Assembly: GCA_001839685.1 (NCBI GenBank)
Contig: MLAK01001410.1
Coordinates: 1 to 16,423 of the forward strand
Source of the DNA: Tritrichomonas foetus
Lineage: Eukaryota > Parabasalia > Tritrichomonadida > Tritrichomonadidae
Length of the DNA: 16,423 nt
Reading direction: 5' to 3'
Below the pieces are notes generated by a model. That model had not been told where the DNA came from. It made no database searches and worked only from the letters and a program-made list of their open reading frames with translations. Each line of letters begins with the position of its first letter. Position 1 is the first letter of the stretch. This document shows, in pieces, positions 16,379 to 16,423 of the stretch. Made by a program: the position numbers and the translations under genes.

Positions 16379-16423
16379 AAACCAAATAGTCTTAACGTAC
16401 GAAATCACTAAAATGATCCTTAT

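Noticed and set aside
1..16423. CRISPR arrays, tRNA or rRNA genes, transposase genes
   Set aside because: I found no regularly spaced repeats, no GTTCRANNC-type tRNA B-box in a cloverleaf setting, no rRNA-like conserved blocks and no transposase or reverse-transcriptase motif in any frame.

Overview
The window looks like nuclear DNA of an AT-rich, gene-dense protist. The best fit is a parabasalid (Trichomonas or Tritrichomonas type). Seven of seven intact genes are continuous open frames without introns. The proteins are clearly eukaryotic: an adaptin, a dynamin, a Rab GTPase, STK19 and a histone-fold protein. Most start codons have a TCA-type initiator-like element 10-18 bases upstream, and two match the trichomonad Inr consensus TCAYTW exactly. 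Bacterial-looking families (DUF1015, SGNH/GDSL hydrolase) also occur, as expected from the gene-transfer history of that group. The genus is inferred, not shown.

Layout, left to right. Positions 1-947 are mostly non-coding, with one doubtful 69-residue ORF and an imperfect inverted repeat. A run of minus-strand genes follows: AP-4 epsilon adaptin (948-4022), a DUF1015 protein (4687-5976), a short dynamin-related GTPase (7449-9362), an STK19-family winged-helix protein (10066-10830), a POLE4/CHRAC1-like histone-fold protein with an acidic tail (11219-11722), and a 308-residue VPS8-like beta-propeller protein (12027-12953). On the plus strand, 14052-15352 holds a broken SGNH/GDSL hydrolase gene with in-frame stops, two clear frameshifts (a third possible near its start) and lost catalytic residues. 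On the right, a Rab5/Rab24-type GTPase lies on the minus strand (15590-16210). Long AT-rich spacers of 0.3-1.5 kb separate the genes.

Four of the seven intact genes belong to endomembrane traffic: coat adaptor, dynamin, CORVET-like propeller and Rab. Two belong to DNA or chromatin maintenance: STK19 and the histone-fold protein. Each gene has its own upstream spacer and initiator-like element, so they are probably transcribed singly. No operon is implied, and the grouping may be chance. I saw no CRISPR array, tRNA, rRNA or complete mobile element. The most informative points are the GDSL pseudogene, the Rab with Ser in place of the catalytic Gln, the recognisable STK19 homologue and the stand-alone VPS8-like propeller.
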